From Candidatus Sungbacteria bacterium RIFCSPLOWO2_01_FULL_47_10 (GTDB taxonomy: Bacteria > Patescibacteriota > Minisyncoccia > Sungbacterales > GWA2-42-14): a stretch of DNA of 11,678 nucleotides. The stretch is from the NCBI GenBank assembly GCA_001820675.1, contig MHQO01000007.1, positions 8,751-20,428 on the forward strand. The letters are read 5' to 3'. The notes below the pieces were generated by a model. That model saw nothing but the letters and a program-made list of their open reading frames with translations, was not told where the DNA came from and made no database searches. The translations under genes and the position numbers were made by a program. Within the stretch, counting starts at the first letter, position 1, and each line of letters begins with the position of its first letter. This document shows positions 1-6,751 of the stretch, in pieces.

Positions 1-1
1 G

Positions 2-112
2 TATTTAATGCAAATCGGATTCATTGAGCGAACCCCGCGGGGGCGAACGGCAACCAAACTCGCCTATTCCCACATCGGCCTTGATATGCCGAAACAAGGG
101 CAGTTGGTATAA
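2..112 (+). CDS. ruvB: Holliday junction branch-migration ATPase RuvB, C-terminal end (partial)
   Basis: This is the last 36 codons of a gene that enters from the left edge and stops with TAA at 110-112. The peptide contains [11 protein letters not shown] followed by [12 protein letters not shown]. That matches the conserved end of RuvB, where the C-terminal winged-helix domain contacts junction DNA (family pattern: QxGFxxRTPRGR, then A..LAxxHLGL). RuvB is the hexameric AAA+ motor that, with RuvA, drives branch migration of Holliday junctions. RuvC, encoded downstream in this window, cuts them. The ATPase part lies outside the window. A short non-conserved tail (DMPKQGQLV) follows the winged helix. 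The stop codon overlaps the -10 box of the promoter for the next gene. Confidence 0.92.
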   Translation, partial: YLMQIGFIERTPRGRTATKLAYSHIGLDMPKQGQLV

Positions 113-113
113 T
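105..113 (+). promoter_or_regulatory. Extended -10 promoter for the small membrane protein gene
   Basis: TGGTATAAT reads as a TG-extended, perfect -10 box (TATAAT at 108-113) and overlaps the ruvB stop. The nearest -35-like hexamer (TTGATA, 81-86) is 21 nt upstream, which is too far for normal spacing, so activity would depend on the extended -10. The predicted start of transcription is near 120, giving a leader of about 30 nt. Confidence 0.5.
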
Positions 114-151
114 ACGAATTGTGAATTATCGCCCGCGAATAAGGGTTGTGT

Positions 152-388
152 GTGCTCGTATCCGCGTTTTCGGTGGTTGATTCATACTCCTTTGTGTCGT
201 ACATTTTTCTTTCATTCTTTATATTTTTTACCGTCGTATGGACGTTCTTCGCGTCGGCAACGCTTTTTCATCTTAAAAAATACACCATGCCGGGCTGGTC
301 GTCTCATCGCGTCGTCATCCCTGTTTTTCTTTGTCTCTCGTTTATTTTTTTTGCGTTCGCTCTCTATTTTCTCTTTCAAATCTCATAA
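152..388 (+). CDS. Small hypothetical membrane protein with two predicted helices
   Basis: I do not recognise this 78-residue protein. It has two strongly hydrophobic stretches, about residues 15-38 and 53-76. Between them lies a short basic segment containing HLKKYTMPGW. This suggests a helical hairpin in the cytoplasmic membrane. The reading frame is closed by TAA at 140-142. GTG at 152 is preferred over TTG at 146 because an AAGGG Shine-Dalgarno-like sequence (141-145) lies 6 nt before the GTG and would abut the TTG. The gene sits between ruvB and a membrane-anchored PH-domain gene, with an extended -10 promoter just upstream. Function is unknown; no catalytic motif is visible. Confidence 0.62.
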   Translation: MLVSAFSVVDSYSFVSYIFLSFFIFFTVVWTFFASATLFHLKKYTMPGWSSHRVVIPVFLCLSFIFFAFALYFLFQIS

Positions 389-493
389 CGCATCCGGAAA
401 ATAAAAAAGTCCTCGGCCCGCGGAGAACAAAAACGCACACTTCTCTCCTTGCGCGATGTGCCGAGCTTTTCATGCGGTTTTCGGAAGATATCA

Positions 494-1057
494 TTGATTC
501 AACTCCAAGAAAATGAAACGATTCAAAAAATCATCCGGCGCCATTGGTTTATCATGGTGGGGCCGGTTATAACGCTTGTTATTGCTCTTATTCTTCCTTC
601 CGTCCTTTTAAGCGTCATTCCTTTCTTCTATCCGGAATTCGGGAACGATCCGCAGCTTGAGCCCGTCATCTATTTTTTTCTCGCCCTTTACTTTCTTGCC
701 CTCATTTTGTATCTTTTTGTTCTGTGGTCGGACTATTACCTTGATGTCTGGATCATCACCAATAAACGCCTTATCGATATCGAACAAAAAGGCCTTTTTA
801 ACCGCCATATTTCCGAAATGCACATGCGAAACATTCAGAACGTATCGATATCAATCCGGGGAATTGTCCAAACACTTCTTCGGTTCGGGGACATTGTCGT
901 CGAAACTGCAGCCCAGGGAGAATTCAGAATCCGTGACGCTCCCGATCTCTATGGGGCAAAAGATCTCATACTGAAATATTCTCACCATGCATATGAGTCA
1001 AACAGCATGATGAATAACGATTCTCCCAAAAAAACGCCTGACAAAGCAGAACGGTAA
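494..1057 (+). CDS. Membrane-anchored bacterial PH-domain protein (YdbS/YdbT-like, DUF304-type)
   Basis: The 187-residue protein begins with a short amphipathic segment (IQLQENETIQKIIRRHW). Two membrane helices follow, about residues 19-45 and 57-78. A C-terminal region of about residues 82-168 contains YYLDVWIITNKRLIDIE and later NIQNVSI, typical of bacterial PH domains of the YdbS/YdbT type. These proteins are usually membrane-attached; their ligands are mostly unknown. TTG at 494 is chosen as start because GGAAG (483-487) is 6 nt upstream and the product then begins as family members do. TTG 449 or GTG 458 would add a non-conserved extension. The tail after residue 170 is polar and low-complexity. 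The gene lies 105 nt after the small membrane gene, probably in the same transcript. Confidence 0.82.
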   Translation: MIQLQENETIQKIIRRHWFIMVGPVITLVIALILPSVLLSVIPFFYPEFGNDPQLEPVIYFFLALYFLALILYLFVLWSDYYLDVWIITNKRLIDIEQKGLFNRHISEMHMRNIQNVSISIRGIVQTLLRFGDIVVETAAQGEFRIRDAPDLYGAKDLILKYSHHAYESNSMMNNDSPKKTPDKAER

Positions 1058-1068
1058 TTAAAACTATT

Positions 1069-1104
1069 CCACACCGGAATCGGCGATTGCCACCGCGGGT
1101 GTGG
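1069..1104 (+). repeat. Inverted repeat in the PH-gene/yebC spacer
   Basis: CCACACC (1069-1075) pairs with GGTGTGG (1098-1104) as a perfect 7-bp stem around a 22-nt loop. Inside the loop GGC and GCC form a smaller stem. No T-run follows directly, but TTCTTTTT occurs 8 nt later (1113-1120). It could be a weak terminator or attenuator, or chance. Confidence 0.3.
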
Positions 1105-1121
1105 GTCGCGCGTTCTTTTTG

Positions 1122-1131
1122 TGGATATATA
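1122..1131 (+). promoter_or_regulatory. Possible -10 element for yebC
   Basis: TGTGGATATATA places a TATATA box at 1126-1131, with TG just before it and no convincing -35. The yebC TTG start is only 4 nt downstream, so a transcript from here would be leaderless or almost so. Weak evidence on its own, but it resembles the arrangement before rpmH and the PBP gene. Confidence 0.25.
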
Positions 1132-1135
1132 CGCA

Positions 1136-1864
1136 TTGGCCGGACACAGCCGCTGGGCGCAAGTAAAACACAAAAAAGCGTTGACCGACGCAAAAAAGGG
1201 CAAGACTTTTTCAAAAATCGCGCGCATGATTACGGTTGCGTCAAAAGAAAAGGGCGCGGATCCAGAAACAAACCCGGCGTTAAGAACCGCAATCGAAAAA
1301 GCGCGGGCACTCGGCATGCCGTCCGACAACATTGAGCGTGCTATCCTCCGGGGATCGGGTGTTGAGGCAAAGGATGCTTTGGCGGCGGTACAGTATGAAG
1401 TGTTCGGGCCTGGCGGCGCAGCTTTCCTTATTTCGGGCATTACGGACAACAAAAACAGAACAACATCGGAGATCAAGCACATTCTCGCGGAACACGGAGG
1501 CTGTCTTGCGGACAGGGGCGCTGTTGAATGGCTTTTTCGCACAGTTCGAACTATTGAACTGGATGAACAGGAACAAGAAATAAAAGGAGATGAGCTTGAA
1601 CTTGTTCTGATCGATGCAGGCGCTGAAGATATCGGGCGGGACGGCGCCATTCTTATTGCCCGTTTTCCACCCGAACGCATACCACACGCAAAATCAATTC
1701 TTCGACAGCGTGCCGTGACCATACGAACGGAATATGCCGATTCTGTTCCAAAAACGCGGCTTGAGATTGAAAACACAGAAACGAAGCATAAAATTTCTGA
1801 ATTGCTCGAAAAACTGGACGACCACGACGACATGCAAGAGATCTATACAAATGTTAATCTCTAA
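1136..1864 (+). CDS. yebC: YebC/PmpR/TACO1 family protein
   Basis: The 242-residue product starts MAGHSRWAQVKHKKA, matching the nearly invariant YebC start (MAGHSKWxxIKHxK). This fixes the start at TTG 1136 rather than GTG 1121, which would add five residues. Other family landmarks are DAKKGKTFSKIAR, the NPALRTAIEKAR...MPSDNIERAI segment, EVFGPGG and DRGAVEWLF. Length is normal for the three-domain family. YebC proteins were long annotated as transcriptional regulators. More recent work on the family, which includes mitochondrial TACO1, links them to relief of ribosome stalling at proline-rich stretches. The gene is adjacent to ruvC, as in many bacteria, and its stop codon lies in the left arm of a large inverted repeat. 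No Shine-Dalgarno sequence is visible. Confidence 0.95.
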   Translation: MAGHSRWAQVKHKKALTDAKKGKTFSKIARMITVASKEKGADPETNPALRTAIEKARALGMPSDNIERAILRGSGVEAKDALAAVQYEVFGPGGAAFLISGITDNKNRTTSEIKHILAEHGGCLADRGAVEWLFRTVRTIELDEQEQEIKGDELELVLIDAGAEDIGRDGAILIARFPPERIPHAKSILRQRAVTIRTEYADSVPKTRLEIENTETKHKISELLEKLDDHDDMQEIYTNVNL

Positions 1865-1950
1865 TCAATCGCTATTTTTATCTCTAATTTTTTCTAATAG
1901 AAGTTGCTCGTGATTCGCGATAATTCGAGAAGTAATTCGTGATTGATTGG
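1861..1950 (+). repeat. Imperfect inverted-repeat element between yebC and ruvC
   Basis: The left arm (1861-1884) contains the yebC stop codon. Its reverse complement matches the right arm (1927-1950) at 17 of 24 positions, and 20 of 24 if G-U pairs count; AATCAATC/GATTGATT is perfect. The 42-nt interior is AT-rich and repeats ATTCG four times (GTGATTCG occurs twice, at about 1910 and 1939). The element fills almost the whole 94-nt spacer. Similar elements lie after yidD and yidC. Confidence 0.55.
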
Positions 1951-1958
1951 CGGCAAAC

Positions 1959-2444
1959 ATGATAATTTTAGGTATCGACCCCGGAACCACCATTGTCGGC
2001 TATTGCCTCTTGCAAAAAGACGGCGGGGATATTACATTGGTTGAAGCCGATGCGATCAAAACGACCCCAAAACTCCCGCAGGATGAAAAACTACACATCA
2101 TTTCAGGGTCTCTTGTAAAAATAATAGATATCCACAGGCCGGAGACTATGGCTATTGAAAAGGTGTTTTTTTTCAAGAATAATAAAACGGCGATTAGCGT
2201 TGCCGAGGCAAAGGGGGCGCTCCTCTTGACAGCAAAAAACGCAGGGCTTAGTGTGTCAGAATATACGCCCCTTGAGGTAAAAATGGCAACAACCGGATAC
2301 GGAAGGGCGGACAAAAAACAAATACAATTCATGGTAAAAAGCATTCTGAAGCTCAAAACCATGCCAAAACTTGACGATATTACCGACGCAATGGCGATTG
2401 CGATTACCCATGCCCACAGAATTCCCAACCAATGCGCGCGATGA
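1959..2444 (+). CDS. ruvC: Crossover junction endodeoxyribonuclease RuvC
   Basis: This 161-residue protein has the normal length and fold signature of RuvC, the dimeric Mg-dependent nuclease that resolves Holliday junctions. All four acidic active-site residues are present: D7 in MIILGIDPGT, E67 in AIEKVFF, and D140 and D143 in DDITDAMAIAITH. The FFFKN segment after E67 and the GYGRADKKQIQ segment also fit the family. ATG 1959 is chosen because RuvC proteins start directly with the first strand (MxxLGIDPG). TTG 1947 would add MAAN. No strong Shine-Dalgarno is present. It follows yebC by 94 nt, with the inverted-repeat element between them. ruvB lies 1.8 kb upstream and ruvA is not in the window. 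Confidence 0.96.
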   Translation: MIILGIDPGTTIVGYCLLQKDGGDITLVEADAIKTTPKLPQDEKLHIISGSLVKIIDIHRPETMAIEKVFFFKNNKTAISVAEAKGALLLTAKNAGLSVSEYTPLEVKMATTGYGRADKKQIQFMVKSILKLKTMPKLDDITDAMAIAITHAHRIPNQCAR

Positions 2445-2568
2445 CACAATATGAATTCGCATGCTGTGCGTATACCGGAAACAAGTAATTTTTTAGCATA
2501 CACGTATTGATTAAGCATAAAGGTCGAAAAAATATGTTCCCAATTTATATGGCTAATTTTAACATTAC
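2445..2568. other. AT-rich spacer between ruvC and the acidic mini-gene
   Basis: This 124-nt stretch has no recognisable gene. A possible weak promoter is TCGAAA (2524-2529), a 16-nt gap and TATATG (2546-2551), about 17 nt before the mini-gene start. Neither box is close to consensus, so I call no promoter here with confidence. Confidence 0.3.
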
Positions 2569-2712
2569 ATGCTTACATACGAAGAAAAACTTTCCGTGTT
2601 AAACCAGGAAGGCGAAGATGACGAAGTCTCCGAAGACTTGGGTGAAGGAGAAGAAGAGGAGGAAGAAGATGATGAGGACCTCGACGATGATATTGAGAGC
2701 GGAGACGAATAA
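2569..2712 (+). CDS. 47-residue hyper-acidic hypothetical protein
   Basis: ATG 2569 opens a 47-codon frame that ends with TAA at 2710-2712, 8 nt before a perfect terminator hairpin. The N-terminal 13 residues (MLTYEEKLSVLNQ) look like a short helix. The rest is almost entirely Asp and Glu: 26 of 47 residues are acidic and one (K7) is basic. A run of six Glu spans residues 28-33. The C-terminal part should be disordered. Acidic tails of this kind occur in the RNA polymerase delta subunit and in DNA-mimic or chaperone-like proteins, but there is no domain here to support any of those. No Shine-Dalgarno is visible. The match between stop codon and terminator is the main argument that it is a gene. 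The alternative is non-coding purine-rich DNA. Confidence 0.55.
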   Translation: MLTYEEKLSVLNQEGEDDEVSEDLGEGEEEEEEDDEDLDDDIESGDE

Positions 2713-2720
2713 TTGCAACA

Positions 2721-2749
2721 AAAATATCCCGCATTCCGCGGGATATTTT
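2721..2749. terminator. Bidirectional intrinsic terminator (acidic mini-gene / tyrS)
   Basis: A perfect 12-bp stem (2721-2732 with 2738-2749) encloses the loop ATTCC. The core is ATCCCGC/GCGGGAT, flanked by A-runs on the left and T-runs on the right. It is therefore a U-tailed hairpin on both strands and sits between two convergent genes. Confidence 0.88.
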
Positions 2750-2782
2750 AATTTGTTTGCGTCGCGAAGGAGAAATATTCTT

Positions 2783-4123
2783 TCATCCCACACGTACGAA
2801 TTTTTTCTTTCCGACCCTGATAACTGTATTTTTTTGCGGGAAAACAGCTTCCCTCGGATCGCGAAGAATTTCGCCGCCAATCTCCACCGCCCCGTTGAGA
2901 ATGAGGCGCCGCGCTTCCGATTTTGAAGACGCAAGCCCGTGCGAGTAGAGAAAGTCGGTAAGTGCCTGTTCTTTTGTAGCGTGTATGATGGAAAAAGACG
3001 CTTTGTCCGGTTTTTTTTGAGAAAATGTTTTTATAAAATCCTTCTCCGTGTCCGCGGCTTTTTTTTCACCATAAAACTTCGAAACAATCTCACGAGCGAT
3101 ACGAGCCTTTGCATCGCGAGGGCCGAGAGCCATAATACGATCTTTTTCCGAAAGAGGAATTCGTGTGCAATTGATAAACAAAACTTCGATCATTTCATCG
3201 GGTTGCGCCATTATTGCGCCGTACATTTCTGTCGGCCCCGAAGAAAGAAAAACACCTGTTCCCCTGCTTTTCGACATCAGTTCGTGTGTTTTTGGGTTTT
3301 CCATAAGATTTACGACAATAACAAACTTTTCCTTGTTTTTAAGTCGCTTAAGAAGGGTGCGCCCGGCAAGGGCATTAAAAATCTGATCCGTTCCGCACAA
3401 TTCGGCGTCAACATCCAACGCGACGCTGTCGTATCCCTGCATAAGCGGGTAGAGAAATTCGTGAAGAAAAATAGGTTTTTTGTTGCTACTTTCCTTTTGA
3501 AGGAATACTTCGTTTTTTGGGGTACGCGACGCACAGTTTGAACAGTTTTGAAACTGAATTTTCTTATCCAAAAAATCTTGATCGAACATGTTCGGATAAC
3601 CGCAGTTAGTACATTTCCACTCTCCGTAAAAACGGCGTCGAAACATGTCCCGTTCGAGCATTTGTTGGACTGTGAAATTTGAAGCAAGAGCCACAATGTC
3701 GCCGAGCGAAAGCTTTGAAAGCCATGCGTTGTTATACACGATTTTCGGCGGATTCTTTTTGTCGTTGAAATTCATCAGGGGCTTTATTTGGGAAAGCCAG
3801 CCCGCGACATTTTTCTTGATATGCGCATCGGATAGCCGGGCTCGCGCATCCATCCTTCCCGTCGGATCGCCAATCCGTGCTGTAAAATCACCTATTAAAA
3901 TTATAACCTCATGCCCCAATTGCCGGAGTTCTTCAAGAAACATGTAGTTTTTTGCATGGCTCAAGTGCAAAGAATCCGATGTCGGATCAGCTCCGACATA
4001 GATTTTTAAACGCTCGCCCGAAAATAACCGTTCGAGAAACGATTTTTCGTCCGGAAGAATTTTAACGACAATTCCCCTGTTAAAAATTTCTTCAATTCTT
4101 TTTTTGTCCGTACTTGTTTTCAT
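2783..4123 (-). CDS. tyrS: Tyrosyl-tRNA synthetase with a four-cysteine insertion
   Basis: This 446-residue class I synthetase joins tyrosine to tRNA-Tyr. The HIGH-type motif is HLSH (53-56) after YVGADPTSDSL. The tyrosine pocket YxxxQxxD is Y225-D232, and GTDQ follows at 244-247. The KMSKS loop reads LMSKS (282-286). A C-terminal S4 RNA-binding domain spans about 385-446. Between FYGE (165-168) and KKPIFLHEF (from 215) lies an insertion of about 45 residues with C171, C174, C194 and C197, a CxxC...CxxC zinc-ribbon-like pattern absent from standard bacterial TyrRS. ATG 4123 is chosen because the N-terminus then begins as in the family and lies just after a promoter. An open frame extends to 4195 but would add 24 residues upstream of that promoter's start. 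The gene is convergent with the acidic mini-gene and divergent from the PBP gene. Confidence 0.95.
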   Translation of the reverse strand: MKTSTDKKRIEEIFNRGIVVKILPDEKSFLERLFSGERLKIYVGADPTSDSLHLSHAKNYMFLEELRQLGHEVIILIGDFTARIGDPTGRMDARARLSDAHIKKNVAGWLSQIKPLMNFNDKKNPPKIVYNNAWLSKLSLGDIVALASNFTVQQMLERDMFRRRFYGEWKCTNCGYPNMFDQDFLDKKIQFQNCSNCASRTPKNEVFLQKESSNKKPIFLHEFLYPLMQGYDSVALDVDAELCGTDQIFNALAGRTLLKRLKNKEKFVIVVNLMENPKTHELMSKSRGTGVFLSSGPTEMYGAIMAQPDEMIEVLFINCTRIPLSEKDRIMALGPRDAKARIAREIVSKFYGEKKAADTEKDFIKTFSQKKPDKASFSIIHATKEQALTDFLYSHGLASSKSEARRLILNGAVEIGGEILRDPREAVFPQKNTVIRVGKKKFVRVG

Positions 4124-4132
4124 TACTACGTA

Positions 4133-4161
4133 ACTATACCACATACAACAATCATTTTCCA
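4133..4161 (-). promoter_or_regulatory. tyrS promoter (extended -10)
   Basis: On the minus strand TGGAAA (4161-4156) is followed after 17 nt by TATAGT (4138-4133), preceded by TG in extended -10 position. The ATG is 9 nt past the -10, so the leader would be only about 0-4 nt. Confidence 0.6.
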
Positions 4162-4187
4162 TGTGTGGGAATACGACCGGGTGGCTA

Positions 4188-4216
4188 TTGAACATTCATA
4201 AAAAAACCGTTATAAT
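4188..4216 (+). promoter_or_regulatory. Promoter of the penicillin-binding protein gene
   Basis: TTGAAC (4188-4193), a 17-nt spacer and a perfect TATAAT (4211-4216) form a near-consensus sigma-70-type promoter. Transcription should start about 7 nt past the -10, at 4223, which is the first base of the in-frame GTG start. This predicts a leaderless mRNA. Confidence 0.75.
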
Positions 4217-4222
4217 TTGCCG

Positions 4223-6733
4223 GTGCGCAAAGTAAAAAAACTTGTAAAAAAAATCGCTTACGCTGGCATTATACTCGCCCTCCTCGGCCTTGCGGCAGGG
4301 GGTCTTGTTGTTGCGTACTTTGTCCGCGATCTTCCCGATCCTTCGCAGATCGGTGAACGGCAAATCGCGGAATCAACGAAAATTTATGACCGGACCGGAG
4401 AAATTGTTCTCTATGAAATTCACGGCGAGGAAAAAAGGACTATCATTCCCCTTGAAGAAATTCCCGATTACGCAAAATTTGCGACGATTGCAATCGAGGA
4501 TAATGATTTTTACTCGCACGGCGGCATCAGCATCCGCGGCATTCTTCGGGCGGTTTTTATAGATCTTCGGTTTAAAAATCTTTCTCAGGGGGGGTCTAGC
4601 ATCACCCAGCAATTGATAAAAAACTCTTTTCTCGGAAAAGAGCGAACTTTCACGAGAAAAATCAAGGAAGCAATTCTTGCGGTTATGCTTGAGCAAAAAT
4701 ACGGCAAGGACGACATCCTCGAATTTTATCTCAACCAGATTCCCTACGGATCGAACGCATACGGAATCCAGGCGGCCGCACGGACGTTTTTCGGAAAAGA
4801 CGCGAAGGACCTGACGCATGCCGAGTCCGCGCTTCTTGCCGCCCTTCCGAAAGCGCCCACTTATTACTCACCCTACGGTTCACACACGGAAGAACTCAAC
4901 GCGAGAAAAAATTATATTCTTGACCGGATGGCCGAACTCGGTTACCTCTCGGAAAAAGACGCGCACGATGCGCGCATAGAAAAGTTGAACTTTCTTTCTC
5001 CGGTGCAGAATATTCGAGCCCCCCATTTTGTCATGATGGTTCGAGAATACTTGAACGAGCGGTACGGAGAAGACGCTATTGAAGCGGGGGGGCTTCGCGT
5101 CGTAACGACGCTTGATTGGGAACTTCAAGAAATCGCCGAAGACGTCATATCAAAAGGGGCCGAACGAAACGAGCGCCTCATAAAAGCAAAAAACGCCGCC
5201 CTGACCGCCGTAAATCCTAAGACCGGCGAGATTGTGGCATTGGTTGGCTCACGGAATTATTTCGATGTTGACCAGGAAGGAAACTTCAATGTATCAACCG
5301 CAAAAAGACAGCCCGGTTCTGCCTTCAAGCCCTTTGTGTACGCGGCCGCATTCAAAAAAGGATTTCGGCCCGAGACAATTCTTTTTGACGTTCCAACCGA
5401 ATTTAATCCGCAGTGCAGTTCCGGAGCTACTTCTACCGTCATTTCCGACAGACAATTACGGCAGGGAGAAAAACCCGCGGAATATGAAAAATGCTATCAC
5501 CCGGAAAACTACGACGACACCTTTCGGGGGCCTGTTTCGTTGAGAAAAGCGCTTGCACAGTCAATAAATGTCCCGTCGGTAAAATTATTGTATCTTACCG
5601 GAATATCGGATTCGATTCAGCTCGCGAAAGACCTCGGCATTACGACACTCACAGAGCCGGAACGTTACGGCCTTTCGCTTGTGTTGGGAGGCGCCGAAGT
5701 TCGGCTCACCGAGCTCGTGAATGCCTACGGAGTTTTTGCAAACGACGGAATCATGAATCCTCTGACGTTCATTCTTGAAATACGAAAAGGAAATGAAGTT
5801 CTTGAAGAAAAAAAAGATGAATCACGGCCGGTTCTTGATACGAACATCGCGCGCATGATTACCGACGTGCTTTCCGATAATGACGCCCGCATCGGTGTTT
5901 TTCAGCCTCATTCAAGCTTGTATTTTCCGGACCGGAATGTTGCCGCAAAAACGGGAACAACGCAGGAATACCGCGACGCATGGACAATAGGATACACTCC
6001 ATCCCTTGCGGCTGGTGTGTGGGTTGGAAACAATGACAATACCTCTATACAGCAAAAAGGGTCGGGAGTCCTTGCGGCCGCTCCTATTTGGCATGATTTT
6101 ATGGCGTCAGCAACCGCAAAAACTCTTCCGGAAGAATTTATAAGACCGGAATACCATTTTGAAGAAAAACCGATTATCCGCGGACTATGGCAGGGAGATC
6201 AGATTGTAAAACTTGACCGCATTTCAAAAAAACGCGCATCAACATCAACTCCGCAGGAATTTATAGAAGAAATTGCGGTTGGTGATCCGCACTCGATTCT
6301 CTACTGGATTGATAAAAGTAACCCGACGGGGGAAAAACCTGAATACCCGGAACGCGATCCGCAATATAAAAATTGGGAGTGGGCATTTCAAAATTGGTTC
6401 TCGTCTTCCGATCTGTCCGTTATGAGGCCGGAAACAGTGTCGACAGAATTCGACGATGTTCATACCGAATCAAATAAACCAACAATCACTGTCATTTCGT
6501 TCCAGGAAGATGCAAGTTCAACGGCGATAATTGTTTCCGTTTCTTCAAGATTTTTCATACGCGAGCTTGATGTGTTTTCAGACAGCGAACTTGTTCACGG
6601 AGTTACATTCCCCAAAAAAGATGCACCCATAGGATTCACGATCTCAAAATCATACAGTGAAGGACAAAAACAAAAAATAACCGTAAAGGCATATGATGAT
6701 GTGGGAAATTTTAACGAAATAACTCTTGAATAA
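4223..6733 (+). CDS. mrcA: Class A penicillin-binding protein 1A (glycosyltransferase/transpeptidase)
   Basis: This bifunctional enzyme (836 residues) polymerises lipid II into glycan strands and cross-links the peptides outside the membrane. A basic N-terminus and one membrane helix (about 12-33) precede a GT51 domain. Its catalytic Glu is E92 in IEDNDFYSHGG, followed by QGGSSITQQL and EFYLNQIPYGSNAYG. The transpeptidase domain has SxxK (S366, GSAFKPF), SxN (S447-I-N) and KTG (K576, KTGTT), so both activities look intact. After the transpeptidase there is a linker and an 84-residue C-terminal segment (about 753-836), which looks like an Ig/fibronectin-like beta domain (VSSRFFIRELDVFSD...KAYDDVGN). 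GTG 4223 is preferred over TTG 4217 because it coincides with the predicted transcription start. mrcA names the PBP1A family; orthology to the E. coli gene is not implied. Confidence 0.95.
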   Translation: MRKVKKLVKKIAYAGIILALLGLAAGGLVVAYFVRDLPDPSQIGERQIAESTKIYDRTGEIVLYEIHGEEKRTIIPLEEIPDYAKFATIAIEDNDFYSHGGISIRGILRAVFIDLRFKNLSQGGSSITQQLIKNSFLGKERTFTRKIKEAILAVMLEQKYGKDDILEFYLNQIPYGSNAYGIQAAARTFFGKDAKDLTHAESALLAALPKAPTYYSPYGSHTEELNARKNYILDRMAELGYLSEKDAHDARIEKLNFLSPVQNIRAPHFVMMVREYLNERYGEDAIEAGGLRVVTTLDWELQEIAEDVISKGAERNERLIKAKNAALTAVNPKTGEIVALVGSRNYFDVDQEGNFNVSTAKRQPGSAFKPFVYAAAFKKGFRPETILFDVPTEFNPQCSSGATSTVISDRQLRQGEKPAEYEKCYHPENYDDTFRGPVSLRKALAQSINVPSVKLLYLTGISDSIQLAKDLGITTLTEPERYGLSLVLGGAEVRLTELVNAYGVFANDGIMNPLTFILEIRKGNEVLEEKKDESRPVLDTNIARMITDVLSDNDARIGVFQPHSSLYFPDRNVAAKTGTTQEYRDAWTIGYTPSLAAGVWVGNNDNTSIQQKGSGVLAAAPIWHDFMASATAKTLPEEFIRPEYHFEEKPIIRGLWQGDQIVKLDRISKKRASTSTPQEFIEEIAVGDPHSILYWIDKSNPTGEKPEYPERDPQYKNWEWAFQNWFSSSDLSVMRPETVSTEFDDVHTESNKPTITVISFQEDASSTAIIVSVSSRFFIRELDVFSDSELVHGVTFPKKDAPIGFTISKSYSEGQKQKITVKAYDDVGNFNEITLE

Positions 6734-6751
6734 TAATGAGAGAATATATTG

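Noticed and set aside
24..404. 126-codon open frame on the plus strand across the ruvB end and the small membrane gene
   Set aside because: It overlaps ruvB and the better-supported 152-388 frame, and its composition is that of a shifted frame.
982..1833. 283-codon open frame on the minus strand opposite yebC
   Set aside because: It mirrors the well-supported yebC frame, is Ser/Arg/Cys-rich without motifs, and has no promoter or ribosome site.
1919..1924. GATAAT as a -10 box for ruvC
   Set aside because: No -35 at suitable spacing (TTGCTC is only 9 nt away); it lies within the inverted-repeat element.
2939..3541. 200-codon plus-strand frame inside tyrS
   Set aside because: Shadow of the tyrS gene, whose motifs are unambiguous on the other strand.
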